In this document: positions 16,167-25,624 of the stretch, in pieces
How the letters are laid out: the number at the start of each line of letters is the position of its first letter
Position numbering within the stretch: position 1 is the first letter of the stretch
NCBI RefSeq assembly: GCF_000826525.2
Contig: NZ_LN651327.1
Coordinates: 186,001 to 250,000, forward strand
Length of the DNA: 64,000 nt
Source of the DNA: Mobilicoccus massiliensis
Lineage (GTDB): Bacteria > Actinomycetota > Actinomycetes > Actinomycetales > Dermatophilaceae
Direction: 5' to 3'
The notes under the pieces: generated by a model
What the model saw: the letters and a program-made list of their open reading frames with translations, nothing else
Told to the model about the DNA's origin: nothing
Database searches by the model: none
Translations under genes and position numbers: made by a program

Positions 16167-18413
16167 TCAGGCCGTTACGGCAGCGAGATGGTCGCTCACC
16201 GGCGCGGGCCGGCCGAAGAGCCAGCCCTGCGCCAGTGGACAGCCGACGAGGTCGAGGACTGCGGCCTGCTCGGGCTCCTCGACGCCCTCGGCGACGAGCC
16301 GCTCGATCCCGAGGCTGCGCACGAGCGCGACGACCGCCGTGAGCCGCCGCTTCGCGTGAACATCGGTCGCGATGTGCTGCACGAGCGAGCGATCGAGCTT
16401 GACGCAGTCGACCGGCAGGCGCAGCAGTGTCGTGAGGGCGGCATACCCCGTGCCGAAGTCGTCGAGCGACAGGGTGATGCCGGCGGCGCGCAGCGCGTGC
16501 CAGGTGTCCCGGACGTTCTCGCCGCCGTCGAGCAGGATCGTCTCGGTGACCTCGAGCCCGACCGCGGCGGGCGGAAGTCCGTACTCGGCGGCGACGCGCG
16601 GCACGAGGTCGGCGAACCCTGGCGTGGCGAGCTGGGTGGGTGAGACGTTGACGAACACGGTGCGCGCCTCGCCGGCTCCGGCCTCGCGCAGACGGGCGAG
16701 GTCGCGGCACGCGAGATGCAGGACGAGCTCCCCGAGCTCGCCGACGACGCCGAGCTGCTCGGCGAGGGGGATGAAGACGTCGGGTGGGACGGGCCCGAGT
16801 TCCGGATCGGTCCACCGGGCCAACGCCTCCCACCCCACGAGCTCGGTGTACCCCGGGCCGCCCATGACCGGTTGCAGTGCCACGGTGAACGCCTCGCTGC
16901 GGATCGCCTGCTCGAGCCGCGCCCCCACCGACGTCCGCAGACGGGAGCGTCGCCCCAGCTCGTCGTCGAAGAGGACGACGAGACCGCGCCCGCGCCGCTT
17001 GGCCTCGTGCCTCGCCGTGTCGGCCTGCAGGAGCAGGTCCCCGGTCGCCACTCCCGCCACCTCCCCGTCCGGGTCGTCGGCGGGTGTGGCAGCGGGCGCG
17101 ACGGCGATACCGATCGACATCGTGACGACGTGGCTCCGGTCGCCGCGGATCCGCAACGGCTCCTCGAACAGGGCCGTCAGGCGCCGGGCGACGTCCTCGG
17201 CGTCCTCCGGCCCGCTCACGGTGGTGGTGACGACGAACTCGTCGGCCCCGTGGCGGGCGACGAACGCGCCCGATCCGAGGGCCGAGATGAGTCGCCGCCC
17301 GATGTCGTGGAGCACCCTGTCTCCGGCGCGGTGTCCCCAGGTGTCGTTGACGTACTTGAAGTCGTCGCAGTCGAGGAAGAACACCGCGCGCCGGCCGTCG
17401 GAGGGGGCACGCCGCAGCGACTGCAGGAGCGCGATGCGATTGGGCAACCCGGTGAGATCGTCGTGGGTCGCGCGGTGACGGCTGCCGGCCTCCGCGTCCG
17501 ACAGCGCCCCGAGCGCGCCCGTGAGCCGTACGTAGACGACGACGAGCAGCGCGGTGACGAGGACTCCCTGGACCGCGGCGTCGAGCGGCGAGACCACCGG
17601 GACTGCGGCCGCGAGCACCGCCGGCGAGATCGTGAACACGATGTGCGCGGCGGGACGCGAGCGGGACGGCCGCCGCACCCGCAACGCTGCGGCGGAGGCG
17701 AGCTCGACGACACGCGGGTGGGCGGCCCCCACGGCGAGCGCGAAGTGTCCGAACAACATCGCGATGTCGAGCGCGACGTACGTGCGTCCCGGGGCGGCGC
17801 TGTGGAGCAGGGCGAGGGCGGTGTCGACGACCCCCAGCGCGACCATGCCGCCGAGGAACCAGGCGAGAGGGGGGAACGTGAGCCCGACCCGGAGGGCGAG
17901 GTGGGCCGCGAGCGTGATGACGACGACGTCGAACAGCGGTGAGAGCACATACCCCAGGGCGTCCAGCAGGTGGTCCCGGCCGAGGATCGGCGCGAGGGCG
18001 AGGCCCCACATGACGAGACAGGCGCCGGCGGCGGTGGCCGCGGTGTCGAGGACCGCGCCTTCGTAGAGACGATGCCGTCGAGGGCGGCACAGGAGGAGAA
18101 GCCAGATCGCGAACGACGAGTAGGCGAGGACGAGGAGGACGCCGTAGACCGAGATCGGGCTCATCTCGTAGGCGCTCGCCAGCATCGCGCCGCAGAGGAA
18201 CACCCCGCCGAGGCATTCGAAGAGCCAGATCCGCAGCGGGCGTGCTCCGCGCAGCAGCGGGCCGGCGGCGACGACCGCGACGATGACGAGGGTCATGACG
18301 CCGCGGGCGGTGCCACCCCATCCGGTCGGGTCGACGGCGTAGACGACGGAGGCGGTGGCGACGAGCGCGAGCCCTGTCGCGAACCACACCCGGTCCCGCG
18401 TGCTCGTCCTCAT
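16167..18413 (-). CDS. Membrane GGDEF-EAL protein C (degenerate GADEF, EAL intact)
   Basis: Protein of 748 residues with an eight-helix N-terminal sensor (about residues 10-300). The cyclase signature is RHGADEF: the first Gly-Gly pair is broken to Gly-Ala near residue 389-390, and the RxxD site is GSGA. The EAL half is complete (GWEALARW near 529, VNVSPTQL, EVTET, LDDFGTGY, KLDRSL, VAEGVE). A phosphodiesterase with a non-catalytic, perhaps GTP-sensing GGDEF domain is the likely state. Its ATG overlaps the stop of gene D by four bases (ATGA), so C and D are translationally coupled. Confidence 0.83.
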   Translation of the reverse strand: MRTSTRDRVWFATGLALVATASVVYAVDPTGWGGTARGVMTLVIVAVVAAGPLLRGARPLRIWLFECLGGVFLCGAMLASAYEMSPISVYGVLLVLAYSSFAIWLLLLCRPRRHRLYEGAVLDTAATAAGACLVMWGLALAPILGRDHLLDALGYVLSPLFDVVVITLAAHLALRVGLTFPPLAWFLGGMVALGVVDTALALLHSAAPGRTYVALDIAMLFGHFALAVGAAHPRVVELASAAALRVRRPSRSRPAAHIVFTISPAVLAAAVPVVSPLDAAVQGVLVTALLVVVYVRLTGALGALSDAEAGSRHRATHDDLTGLPNRIALLQSLRRAPSDGRRAVFFLDCDDFKYVNDTWGHRAGDRVLHDIGRRLISALGSGAFVARHGADEFVVTTTVSGPEDAEDVARRLTALFEEPLRIRGDRSHVVTMSIGIAVAPAATPADDPDGEVAGVATGDLLLQADTARHEAKRRGRGLVVLFDDELGRRSRLRTSVGARLEQAIRSEAFTVALQPVMGGPGYTELVGWEALARWTDPELGPVPPDVFIPLAEQLGVVGELGELVLHLACRDLARLREAGAGEARTVFVNVSPTQLATPGFADLVPRVAAEYGLPPAAVGLEVTETILLDGGENVRDTWHALRAAGITLSLDDFGTGYAALTTLLRLPVDCVKLDRSLVQHIATDVHAKRRLTAVVALVRSLGIERLVAEGVEEPEQAAVLDLVGCPLAQGWLFGRPAPVSDHLAAVTA

Positions 18414-20677
18414 GACACCGGCCTGCCGTCACGCCCGGTCGCCGCGAGGACGGCGGCCGCGAGGTGCGAACCGAGCCCGCCCGCGGCGGTGGCGTACCGC
18501 GGCCCCTCGACGAGAGGGAAGCCGAGGCGACGCAACACCGCCTCCTGCTCGGCGGTGCGCACGCCGCACGCGACGACCCGTTCGATACCGAGGCTGCGTA
18601 CGAGGTCGAGGACGGCCCCGAGCTGACGCGGCGCGCCCTCGTCGGCACCGATGCGTTCCACGAGCGTGGGGTCGAGGAGCACGCAGTCGAAGGGGATGCG
18701 CACGAGGGTCTCCAGGGCGGCGTATCCGGTGCCGAAGCCCTCGACTCCCGCGCCGACACCCAGGGCACGCAACGCCTCGAGCGTCTCGCTGACGATCGGC
18801 CCAGGGTCGAACAGGGTCGCCTCGCTCACACCGATGTGCAGCATCCCCGGCGCCAGACCGGTCACGCCGAGGATTCGTCGCACGTCCTCGACGTAGTCGG
18901 TGCGCCGCAGCACCTCACGACGCGTCGTCACGAAGAGCCCGGGCGAGGGATCGCTCTGGCGGACGATCGCGAACTTCTGGCACGCCCGATGCAGCAGGAA
19001 CCGGCCCAGTTCGTCCATGAGGCCGAGCCGCTCGGCGAGGGGAAGGAACACCTCCGGCGACACGACGCCGAGAGCGGGGTCGTGCCACCGCGGAATCGCC
19101 CGCCAGCCGACCACGCGGGCGTAACCGGCGCCCCCGCGCACGGGGACGAGCTCGACGTCGAAGCAGTCGTCGCGCAGGGCGGGACCGATGCGGTCGCCGA
19201 CCGATGCCCGAAGCGCCGCCTCCTCGGCGAGGTCGTCGTCGAAGACGACGATCCGACCGTGGCCGGCGCGTTTGGCCTCGTACATCGCGATGTCGGCCCG
19301 CCCGACGAGATCCTCGGGGTCGAGACCGTCGTCACCGTGGGCCACGGCGACACCGATCGAGGGGCTGACGACGTGCGTCGTTCCCGGCCCGAGGCGCAGA
19401 CCGCCCGCGAAGAAGCGCTGGATCTCCTCGGCCGCCTCCCGCGCCTCGTGCCGGTCGGCCACCCTGCGCAGGACGACGAACTCGTCGCCGCCGTGTCGGG
19501 CGAGCACGTCCCGTTCGCGTAAGTGCCTCGGGAGACGCCGGGCGAGGTCGACGAGCAGTCTGTCTCCGACCTGGTGTCCCCACGTGTCGTTGACGTGCTT
19601 GAAGTCGTCGCAGTCGATGAACAGCACCGCGGTCGAGCGTCCTCGCAGTCGGCCGACGGCCATCAGGTGCTCGAGCTCGGTGAACATGGCGCTGCGGGTG
19701 AACAACCCGGTGAGCGGGTCGTGGGTGGCGAGTTCGCGGCTGTCGGCCTCGGCGGCGAACACGGCGCGCATGGTGAGCGTGAGGTGGACGAACAGCAACG
19801 CCATGAGTGCCGCGACGAGCGTCGTGCGCACCACCGTGTCGAGCGCCCCCTGGGTGGGCGCGATCGTCGCGAGGATCGCGGGCGACACCCAGAACACCAC
19901 GCGGGCCGTGGGCCGCGTGGGGCGATCGTCGACGCGCGACCCCGCCTGGGAGAGCAGCACGACCGAGGGATGCGTGGCGGCCACGGCCAGACCGAAGTAC
20001 ACGAGCACGAACACGAGCGCCAAGGAGTCGGCGCGTTCGGTCTCGCCACGCAGATGGATCGCGACGTTGACGACGTCGAGCAGCAACTGCCCTGCCACCG
20101 TGACGACGAGGATCCGCAGTGCGGTCGGTGCGCGCCGGGTGCGCATCCCCAGATGGACGAGCAACGCGAGGAGCGCCACGTCGATGCTCGGGTAGAGCAT
20201 GATGACGAACCCGCGGGTCGTCGAGGGGCGGCCGGCGAGCAGGAACGGCAGAGCGATCCACACGACGAGGAACGTGCTGATCGACGCCGCGGCCAGGTCG
20301 AGGAACGTGTACGTCGCCTTGTCCCGAGCGGCCTCTGCCGACAGCAGGATCAACCACAGCACGAGCAGGCCGATGCCGACGACGAAGAGGCCGTCGGAGA
20401 GCTTGACCGCGCCGAGCCGGAACTGCCCGGCGGCGGTGGCCGTGACGAGCGAGACGAAGAGCGCGAGACACCCGAACACCTGCGGCATCCAGAGCCGAAG
20501 CGGACGTGCGCCGCGCAGCAGCGGCCCCACCGTGGCCGCGAGCAGACACGATGCGCCGAGGACGAGACAGACGATCCGCGCGACCGAGCCGCGGTCGAGG
20601 ACCGCCATCGCCACGCTCGCCACGACGGCCAGACCGGCCAGGCCCGTGAGCGCTCGACGGGTGGAACCGGGAGGCAT
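18410..20677 (-). CDS. Membrane GGDEF-EAL protein D (cyclase with inhibitory site, EAL dead)
   Basis: Protein of 755 residues with an eight-helix sensor. GGDEF is intact (near residue 395), and it is the only paralogue with the product-inhibition site: RERD precedes VLARHGGDEF at the correct five-residue distance. The EAL domain has lost almost every ligand: GWRAIPRW for GWEALARW, EGFGTG for DDFGTG, LLDPTL for the Lys motif and VACGVRT for VAEGVET. This is therefore a feedback-limited diguanylate cyclase whose EAL fold is structural or regulatory. ATG 20677 has GGGAG six bases upstream and begins the minus-strand run. Confidence 0.84.
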   Translation of the reverse strand: MPPGSTRRALTGLAGLAVVASVAMAVLDRGSVARIVCLVLGASCLLAATVGPLLRGARPLRLWMPQVFGCLALFVSLVTATAAGQFRLGAVKLSDGLFVVGIGLLVLWLILLSAEAARDKATYTFLDLAAASISTFLVVWIALPFLLAGRPSTTRGFVIMLYPSIDVALLALLVHLGMRTRRAPTALRILVVTVAGQLLLDVVNVAIHLRGETERADSLALVFVLVYFGLAVAATHPSVVLLSQAGSRVDDRPTRPTARVVFWVSPAILATIAPTQGALDTVVRTTLVAALMALLFVHLTLTMRAVFAAEADSRELATHDPLTGLFTRSAMFTELEHLMAVGRLRGRSTAVLFIDCDDFKHVNDTWGHQVGDRLLVDLARRLPRHLRERDVLARHGGDEFVVLRRVADRHEAREAAEEIQRFFAGGLRLGPGTTHVVSPSIGVAVAHGDDGLDPEDLVGRADIAMYEAKRAGHGRIVVFDDDLAEEAALRASVGDRIGPALRDDCFDVELVPVRGGAGYARVVGWRAIPRWHDPALGVVSPEVFLPLAERLGLMDELGRFLLHRACQKFAIVRQSDPSPGLFVTTRREVLRRTDYVEDVRRILGVTGLAPGMLHIGVSEATLFDPGPIVSETLEALRALGVGAGVEGFGTGYAALETLVRIPFDCVLLDPTLVERIGADEGAPRQLGAVLDLVRSLGIERVVACGVRTAEQEAVLRRLGFPLVEGPRYATAAGGLGSHLAAAVLAATGRDGRPVS

Positions 20678-20786
20678 CCGCGCTCCCTTCTCGGTTCGAC
20701 GCGTCGGGATGGCGACCGGCGGCGACGGATCTCATCTACATTCGTCAATCCGCCGTCACTCCTGAGGAATCGGGAAGGAGCAAGGG

Positions 20787-21533
20787 ATGAGGCGAGTCGG
20801 TCGCGGTGAGCATGCGGTGCTGTGTCTGCACGGCTGGTTCGGCAGCGCACACGGCTGGGGGTACCTGCCCGAGGTCGTCGACACCGAGGCGTTCACCTAC
20901 CTCTTTCCGGAGATGCGCGGCTACGGCGCGCGGCGCGCGCTCGCCGGCGACTTCACGATGTGGGAGTACGCCACCGACGCCCTCGCCGCGGCCGACGAGG
21001 CGGGGCTCGAACGCTTCTCCGTGCTCGGACACTCGATGGGTGGCAAGGCCGCGACGGTGGTGGCCGCGCAGGCACCGGAACGGGTGCGTGCACTTGTCGG
21101 AGTGAGTGCCGTGTGGCCGGGTGCCACGCCGATGCCACCCCCGCAACAGGAGCTGTTCCACGGCGCCGCGACCGACCCCGGCAAGCGGTACGGCATCATC
21201 GACGCCACGACCGGCAATCGCCTCTCTCCGCACTGGATCCGAGCGATGGTCGAGGACTCGCTCGCACGCTCGACCGCCCAGGCCGTCGCGGGCGCGATGC
21301 GGTCGTGGACCGGCGACGACCTCCTCGAACGGATCGGCACGATCGAGGTGCCCACGCTCCTCGTCTGCGGTGGCGACGATCCCGGGCTCTCGGCGGAGCA
21401 GGCCCGCCGGACGTGGCCGGCGATCGCGCCCAAGGTGCGGGTCGTCGAGATCCCCGGGGTGGGCCATTACGCCGCCCACGAGGCACCACTCGCCCTCGTC
21501 AGCGAGGTGGAGTCCTTCCTTCTGGCGCACTGA
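20787..21533 (+). CDS. Alpha/beta hydrolase
   Basis: Cytoplasmic alpha/beta hydrolase of 248 residues with a complete apparent triad: the nucleophile in LGHSMGGKA, an acid in CGGDDPG and the histidine in PGVGHYAAHE. The HGWFGSA oxyanion loop is at the N terminus (residues 15-21). It resembles general carboxylesterase or haloperoxidase-like hydrolases of this fold. The substrate cannot be assigned. ATG 20787 follows GGAGCAAGGG. Confidence 0.78.
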   Translation: MRRVGRGEHAVLCLHGWFGSAHGWGYLPEVVDTEAFTYLFPEMRGYGARRALAGDFTMWEYATDALAAADEAGLERFSVLGHSMGGKAATVVAAQAPERVRALVGVSAVWPGATPMPPPQQELFHGAATDPGKRYGIIDATTGNRLSPHWIRAMVEDSLARSTAQAVAGAMRSWTGDDLLERIGTIEVPTLLVCGGDDPGLSAEQARRTWPAIAPKVRVVEIPGVGHYAAHEAPLALVSEVESFLLAH

Positions 21534-21571
21534 GACCTTCGGTGGGGCGTCCAGTGCGGTTCCATGGGCTC

Positions 21572-23167
21572 ATGGCGATCGAGAACTGGTTCCTCACCAC
21601 GGAGCAGCGCGACAACCCCTGGACCCGCATCGACCTGCGGCACGGCAACGTCGCCTGGACCAGCGGGAACGACGCACGGCTGCACGTGCACGGTGTGGAC
21701 TACTTCGCCCGTCTGCGCGAGCTCATCGAGGAGCAGCGCCCCGGCGATCTGTTGCTGTTCACCGACTGGCGGGGGGACCCGGACGAGTGGACGGGCGACG
21801 ACGGGCTGACGATGGCCGACCTCTTCGCCGGCGCGGCACGGCGCGGGGTGCTCGTCAAAGGCCTGTTCTGGCGTTCGCACCTCGACACGATCAAGTACTC
21901 CGAGGAGCAGAACCGGTCGATGGCCGACGCCATCCGCCGCGCCGGGGGCGAGGTGCTGCTCGACATGCGGGTACTGCCCTTCGGCTCCCACCACCAGAAG
22001 CTCGTCGTCCTGCGTCACCCGGGGCGTCCGGAGCGTGACGTCGCGTTCGCCGGGGGCATCGACCTGTGCCACACCCGTCGCGACGATCGCGAGCACCTCG
22101 GCGACCCGCAGCCGGTGCAGATGGGGGCCGTGTGGGGGCGAAGACCCGCCTGGCACGACGCGATGATCGAGGTGCGGGGCCCGGCGGTCGGTGACATCGA
22201 GGCGACGTTCCGTGAACGGTGGGACGACCCGACACCCCTGGCGCTCGACCCGATCTCCCGTGCCGAGGCGCTGCTGCACCGCGACGATCCACGCGCCGAC
22301 CCGCTGCCGCCGCAGATGCCCGACCCCGCCCCGTGCGGTGACATGCACGTTCAGATCCTGCGCACCTACCCGACGAAGATCCCGCGCTTTCCGTTCGCCC
22401 CGCGCGGCGAACGCAGCGTCGCGCGCGGCTACGGCAAAGCGGTACCCCACGGCCGCCGCCTCGTCTACATCGAGGATCAGTACTTCTGGAGCGGCGAGGT
22501 CACCTCGTGCTTCGCCGAGGCGCTCGCGGCCAACCCGGAGCTGCGCATGATCGTCGTGCTCTCGACGTACACGACCGCCGACACGCGCATGGCGAACGCG
22601 AGCGCGATGCCCGCCCGCAACCAGGCCCTGCGGGACCTCTATCGCGCAGGTGGCGACAGGGTGGGCGTCTACGGCGTCGAGAACCGCGCCGGCACCCCCG
22701 TGTACGTGCATTCCAAGGTGTGCGTCGTCGACGACGTCTGGATGACCGTCGGCTCCGACAACGTCAACCGTCGCTCGTGGACCTACGACTCCGAGCTCAC
22801 GTGCGCCGTGCTCGACGAGACCCGTGACGAGCGCGAGCCCCGCCTCCTCGCCCCCGACCGCGAGGCGCGCCGGTTCCCCCGCGACGTGCGCCTCACGTTG
22901 GCGCGTGAGCATCTCGACCGGGCCGACGGCGACGACGCCGACCTGCTCGACCCTGTCTCGGCGTTCGAGGCGTTCCGCAGGTCGGCGCAGGGCCTCGAAC
23001 GCTGGCACGAGGGCGGCCGTGTCGGACCCCGCCCGCCCGGCAGCCTGCGCCCCTACGTCATGACGACGATTCCGCCGGTGGACGCCGCCGTGGGGCGGGT
23101 CGTCTACGACTACGCCGACGACCCGGACGGTCGGCCCCGCGCCCTCCGCGGCACGTCGGAGTTCTGA
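21572..23167 (+). CDS. Phospholipase D-like protein
   Basis: Phospholipase D superfamily protein of 531 residues with two HKD regions. The second is canonical: HSKVCVVDD followed by GSDNVNRRS. The first reads HHQKLVVLRH, so His and Lys are kept but the position of the motif Asp is Arg; the downstream GGID is present. The intervening domain carries a conserved IEDQYFW segment. Members hydrolyse or transfer phosphatidyl groups, or act as cardiolipin synthases, but there is no membrane anchor or signal peptide here. The ATG at 21572 is preferred over reading back into the hydrolase gene. Confidence 0.78.
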   Translation: MAIENWFLTTEQRDNPWTRIDLRHGNVAWTSGNDARLHVHGVDYFARLRELIEEQRPGDLLLFTDWRGDPDEWTGDDGLTMADLFAGAARRGVLVKGLFWRSHLDTIKYSEEQNRSMADAIRRAGGEVLLDMRVLPFGSHHQKLVVLRHPGRPERDVAFAGGIDLCHTRRDDREHLGDPQPVQMGAVWGRRPAWHDAMIEVRGPAVGDIEATFRERWDDPTPLALDPISRAEALLHRDDPRADPLPPQMPDPAPCGDMHVQILRTYPTKIPRFPFAPRGERSVARGYGKAVPHGRRLVYIEDQYFWSGEVTSCFAEALAANPELRMIVVLSTYTTADTRMANASAMPARNQALRDLYRAGGDRVGVYGVENRAGTPVYVHSKVCVVDDVWMTVGSDNVNRRSWTYDSELTCAVLDETRDEREPRLLAPDREARRFPRDVRLTLAREHLDRADGDDADLLDPVSAFEAFRRSAQGLERWHEGGRVGPRPPGSLRPYVMTTIPPVDAAVGRVVYDYADDPDGRPRALRGTSEF

Positions 23168-23173
23168 GGGCTC

Positions 23174-23187
23174 GGTCGGGCCCGACC
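23174..23187. terminator. Palindrome between convergent genes
   Basis: GGTCGGG-CCCGACC is a perfect 14-bp palindrome in the 30-bp gap between the PLD-like gene and the permease gene. It is a candidate bidirectional terminator. Confidence 0.35.
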
Positions 23188-23197
23188 CTCACCGCCC

Positions 23198-24553
23198 TCA
23201 CCGCACGACGAGAGCCACGGCGACGACGAGGGGCAGCGAGATCAGTGAGGCGATCGTCGTCACGGTCGTCATCGTCTTGAGCGCCCCTTGGGTGGTGAGG
23301 CCGAGGAGGGCCTTGAACATCCAGAAAAAGTTGCTGTTGACCTGAAGCGCGAACAGCGACCCCGAGGCGATGGCGAGCCCGATGGCGATGGGCGCGACGC
23401 CGATGGAGTCGACGATCGGCGCGATGATGCCGGCGGCCGTGATCGCCGCGACCGACACCGAGCCGATCGCGAGGTGCAGCAGAGCGGCGATGAACCACGC
23501 GAGCAGCACGCTGAGGACGACGGGAGCACCGGCGTCGGCACTGAACAGTCCGCCGAGGATCTCGGCGAGCCCGGTGGCCTTGATGACGGCGCCCAGCGAT
23601 CCGCCGATGCCCGTGACCAGCAGGATCTCACCAGTCGTGTGCAGCCCGGTCGAGAACGCGTCGTTCGTCCCCTCGGTGCCCACGGCTCGTCGAGCGAGGA
23701 CGAACGCGATGAGCAGACCGATGAACAGCGCGACGTTGGCGTCGCCGAAGAAGTCGACGACCTCGTTCTCCACGCCTGCGAGGCCGGCGAAGGCGCCGGA
23801 GGCGATGAGGACGAGCGGCACGAGGATCGGCAGCAACGCGACACCGAGCGGCGGGAGACGGCGGGCGGGTGCCGGGTACTCCTCGGCCTCGTCGGCGACG
23901 GCGTCGGCGGACTCGTCGATCGCCTCCTCGTCCGCGGCGGCCTTCCACCACCCCAGCTTGAGCATGCGGCTGAACAGGAACGTCGTCAGCACGGCCGTGA
24001 GTGGGCCGAGGACGATACCGAACAGCAGGTAGGTGCCGAGCGGGATGTGGAGCAACCCGGCGATCGAGACGGCCGACAGCCCGGGCACGACGAACACGTA
24101 ACCGCAGAAGATGCCGGTACCGAGCGCGCCCGCCATGAGCGCGAGGCCGTGGCGCCCCACGTGCGGAGCGCTCTGCCGCGCCACCGGCGCACCGAGCACG
24201 ACCTGCACGTCGACGTAGATCGACGGAAAGATCGTCGACAGGGCCACGGCGAGCGCGTACGGAATCCTCTTGGGCCCCACGGCCCGCAGGAGCACCCCCA
24301 CGAGCCGACCGAACGTCTGCGTCGTGTGCAGCAGCGCCCCGATGAGCACGCCGAATCCGATGAGCAGGCCGATCTTGGCCATGATGTCGCCGAAGCCGCC
24401 CGTGATCGCCTCGACCGTCTTCTCGAACCCCACACCGCTCGCCAGACCCAGATAGAGGCAACCGATGACGAGGCTGATGATCGGGTCGACCCTGGCCTTG
24501 ATGATGAGCAGGACGATCGCGACGATCGCGACGGCGGTGTGGAGCGCAACCAT
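23198..24553 (-). CDS. GntP-family gluconate/organic acid permease
   Basis: Integral membrane transporter of 451 residues in the GntP (gluconate:H+ symporter) family, with about 12-14 hydrophobic segments. A charged cytoplasmic loop rich in Glu and Ala lies near residues 215-235. The family's C-terminal signature is visible as LQVNSNFFWMFK followed by GLTTQGALKTMT. ATG 24553 places the first helix (TAVAIVAIVLLII) at the N terminus. No gluconate kinase is nearby, so gluconate, another sugar acid or lactate remain possible. Confidence 0.8.
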   Translation of the reverse strand: MVALHTAVAIVAIVLLIIKARVDPIISLVIGCLYLGLASGVGFEKTVEAITGGFGDIMAKIGLLIGFGVLIGALLHTTQTFGRLVGVLLRAVGPKRIPYALAVALSTIFPSIYVDVQVVLGAPVARQSAPHVGRHGLALMAGALGTGIFCGYVFVVPGLSAVSIAGLLHIPLGTYLLFGIVLGPLTAVLTTFLFSRMLKLGWWKAAADEEAIDESADAVADEAEEYPAPARRLPPLGVALLPILVPLVLIASGAFAGLAGVENEVVDFFGDANVALFIGLLIAFVLARRAVGTEGTNDAFSTGLHTTGEILLVTGIGGSLGAVIKATGLAEILGGLFSADAGAPVVLSVLLAWFIAALLHLAIGSVSVAAITAAGIIAPIVDSIGVAPIAIGLAIASGSLFALQVNSNFFWMFKALLGLTTQGALKTMTTVTTIASLISLPLVVAVALVVR

Positions 24554-24787
24554 GGGCAGGTGTCCTTCGGGTGAGCAGAACGGGATTCGTGCGTGAGACC
24601 CCACTGTGCACCCTCATCCGGCCTCAGAAGGTCGTGAAGATGCAGGTTCTCGAACGCGGCCACCGCCACCGACGACCCGACGTGTGGGCATTCAGACTGG
24701 ACTCAAGACGATCGGTCATCATCGGGCGTTCCGCCGCGCCGTCCTGTCGACGGTCTCGGCCCCCCATCACGTGATCGGAGTTCCTGG

Positions 24788-25624
24788 GTGAACTGGTTCC
24801 ACGCCGTGCTGCTCGGCATCGTCGAGGGCATCACCGAGTTCCTCCCGGTGTCGAGCACCGGGCACCTCAACGTCGTCGAGAAGCTGCTCGGCTACCAGAT
24901 CGACAGCGTGGGGATGACGGCCTTCACGGCGGTCATCCAGGTCGGCGCGATCTTCGCCGCCATCATCTACTTCTGGCGCGACATCGTGCGCATCGCCGCG
25001 GCGTGGTTCGCGGGGGTCGCCGACAAGGCCAGGCGCGACGACGCCGATTACCGCCTCGGTTGGGGCATCATCCTCGGCTCGATCCCGGTCGCCGTCGTCG
25101 GCCTGCTGTTCAAGGACGCGATCGAGGGCCCGCTGCGCAGCCTGTGGGTCATCGCCGGCGCCCTCATCGTGTGGTCGGCGGTGATGTGGATCGCCGACCA
25201 CACCACCGGCAACGAAAGCGGGATGACCGACGTCACGGTCAAGGACGCGCTGATCATCGGCTGCTTCCAGGCCCTCTCGCCGCTGTTCCCCGGCATCTCC
25301 CGCTCGGGGGCTACGATCTCGGCCGGTCTCTTCCGCGGCTTCGACCGGGTCACCGCGACCCGGCTCAGCTTCTTCATGGGCATCCCCGCGCTCGTCGCAG
25401 CGGGCGCGCTCGAGGCCGTCAGCGCCTCGTCGGACATCTCCACCACGGTGGGCTGGGGGCCGACGGCGGTCGCGACGGCCGTGTCGTTCGTCGTCGCCTA
25501 CGCATCGATCGCGTGGCTGCTGAGGTTCGTCTCGAAGAACACGTTCACGAGCTTCATCGTCTACCGGGTCGTGCTCGGCGTCGTGCTGGTCGGCCTCGTG
25601 CTCGGAGGCGTCGTCACCGCCTGA
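24788..25624 (+). CDS. uppP: Undecaprenyl-diphosphatase
   Basis: UppP/BacA membrane phosphatase of 278 residues that recycles undecaprenyl diphosphate for cell-wall synthesis and gives bacitracin tolerance. Both catalytic signatures are present: EGITEFLPVSSTGHL (residues 14-28) and PGISRSGATISAG. Eight or so hydrophobic helices match the family. The start is GTG 24788. The last 64 bp overlap the 3' end of the convergent WYL regulator gene. Confidence 0.93.
   Translation: MNWFHAVLLGIVEGITEFLPVSSTGHLNVVEKLLGYQIDSVGMTAFTAVIQVGAIFAAIIYFWRDIVRIAAAWFAGVADKARRDDADYRLGWGIILGSIPVAVVGLLFKDAIEGPLRSLWVIAGALIVWSAVMWIADHTTGNESGMTDVTVKDALIIGCFQALSPLFPGISRSGATISAGLFRGFDRVTATRLSFFMGIPALVAAGALEAVSASSDISTTVGWGPTAVATAVSFVVAYASIAWLLRFVSKNTFTSFIVYRVVLGVVLVGLVLGGVVTA

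Noticed and set aside
15223..18768. Minus-strand open frame of 1181 codons joining several genes
   Set aside because: Only its last 267 residues are a real protein (the lone EAL gene, which has its own ribosome-binding site). The rest is a shifted-frame reading of the neighbouring GGDEF-EAL genes.
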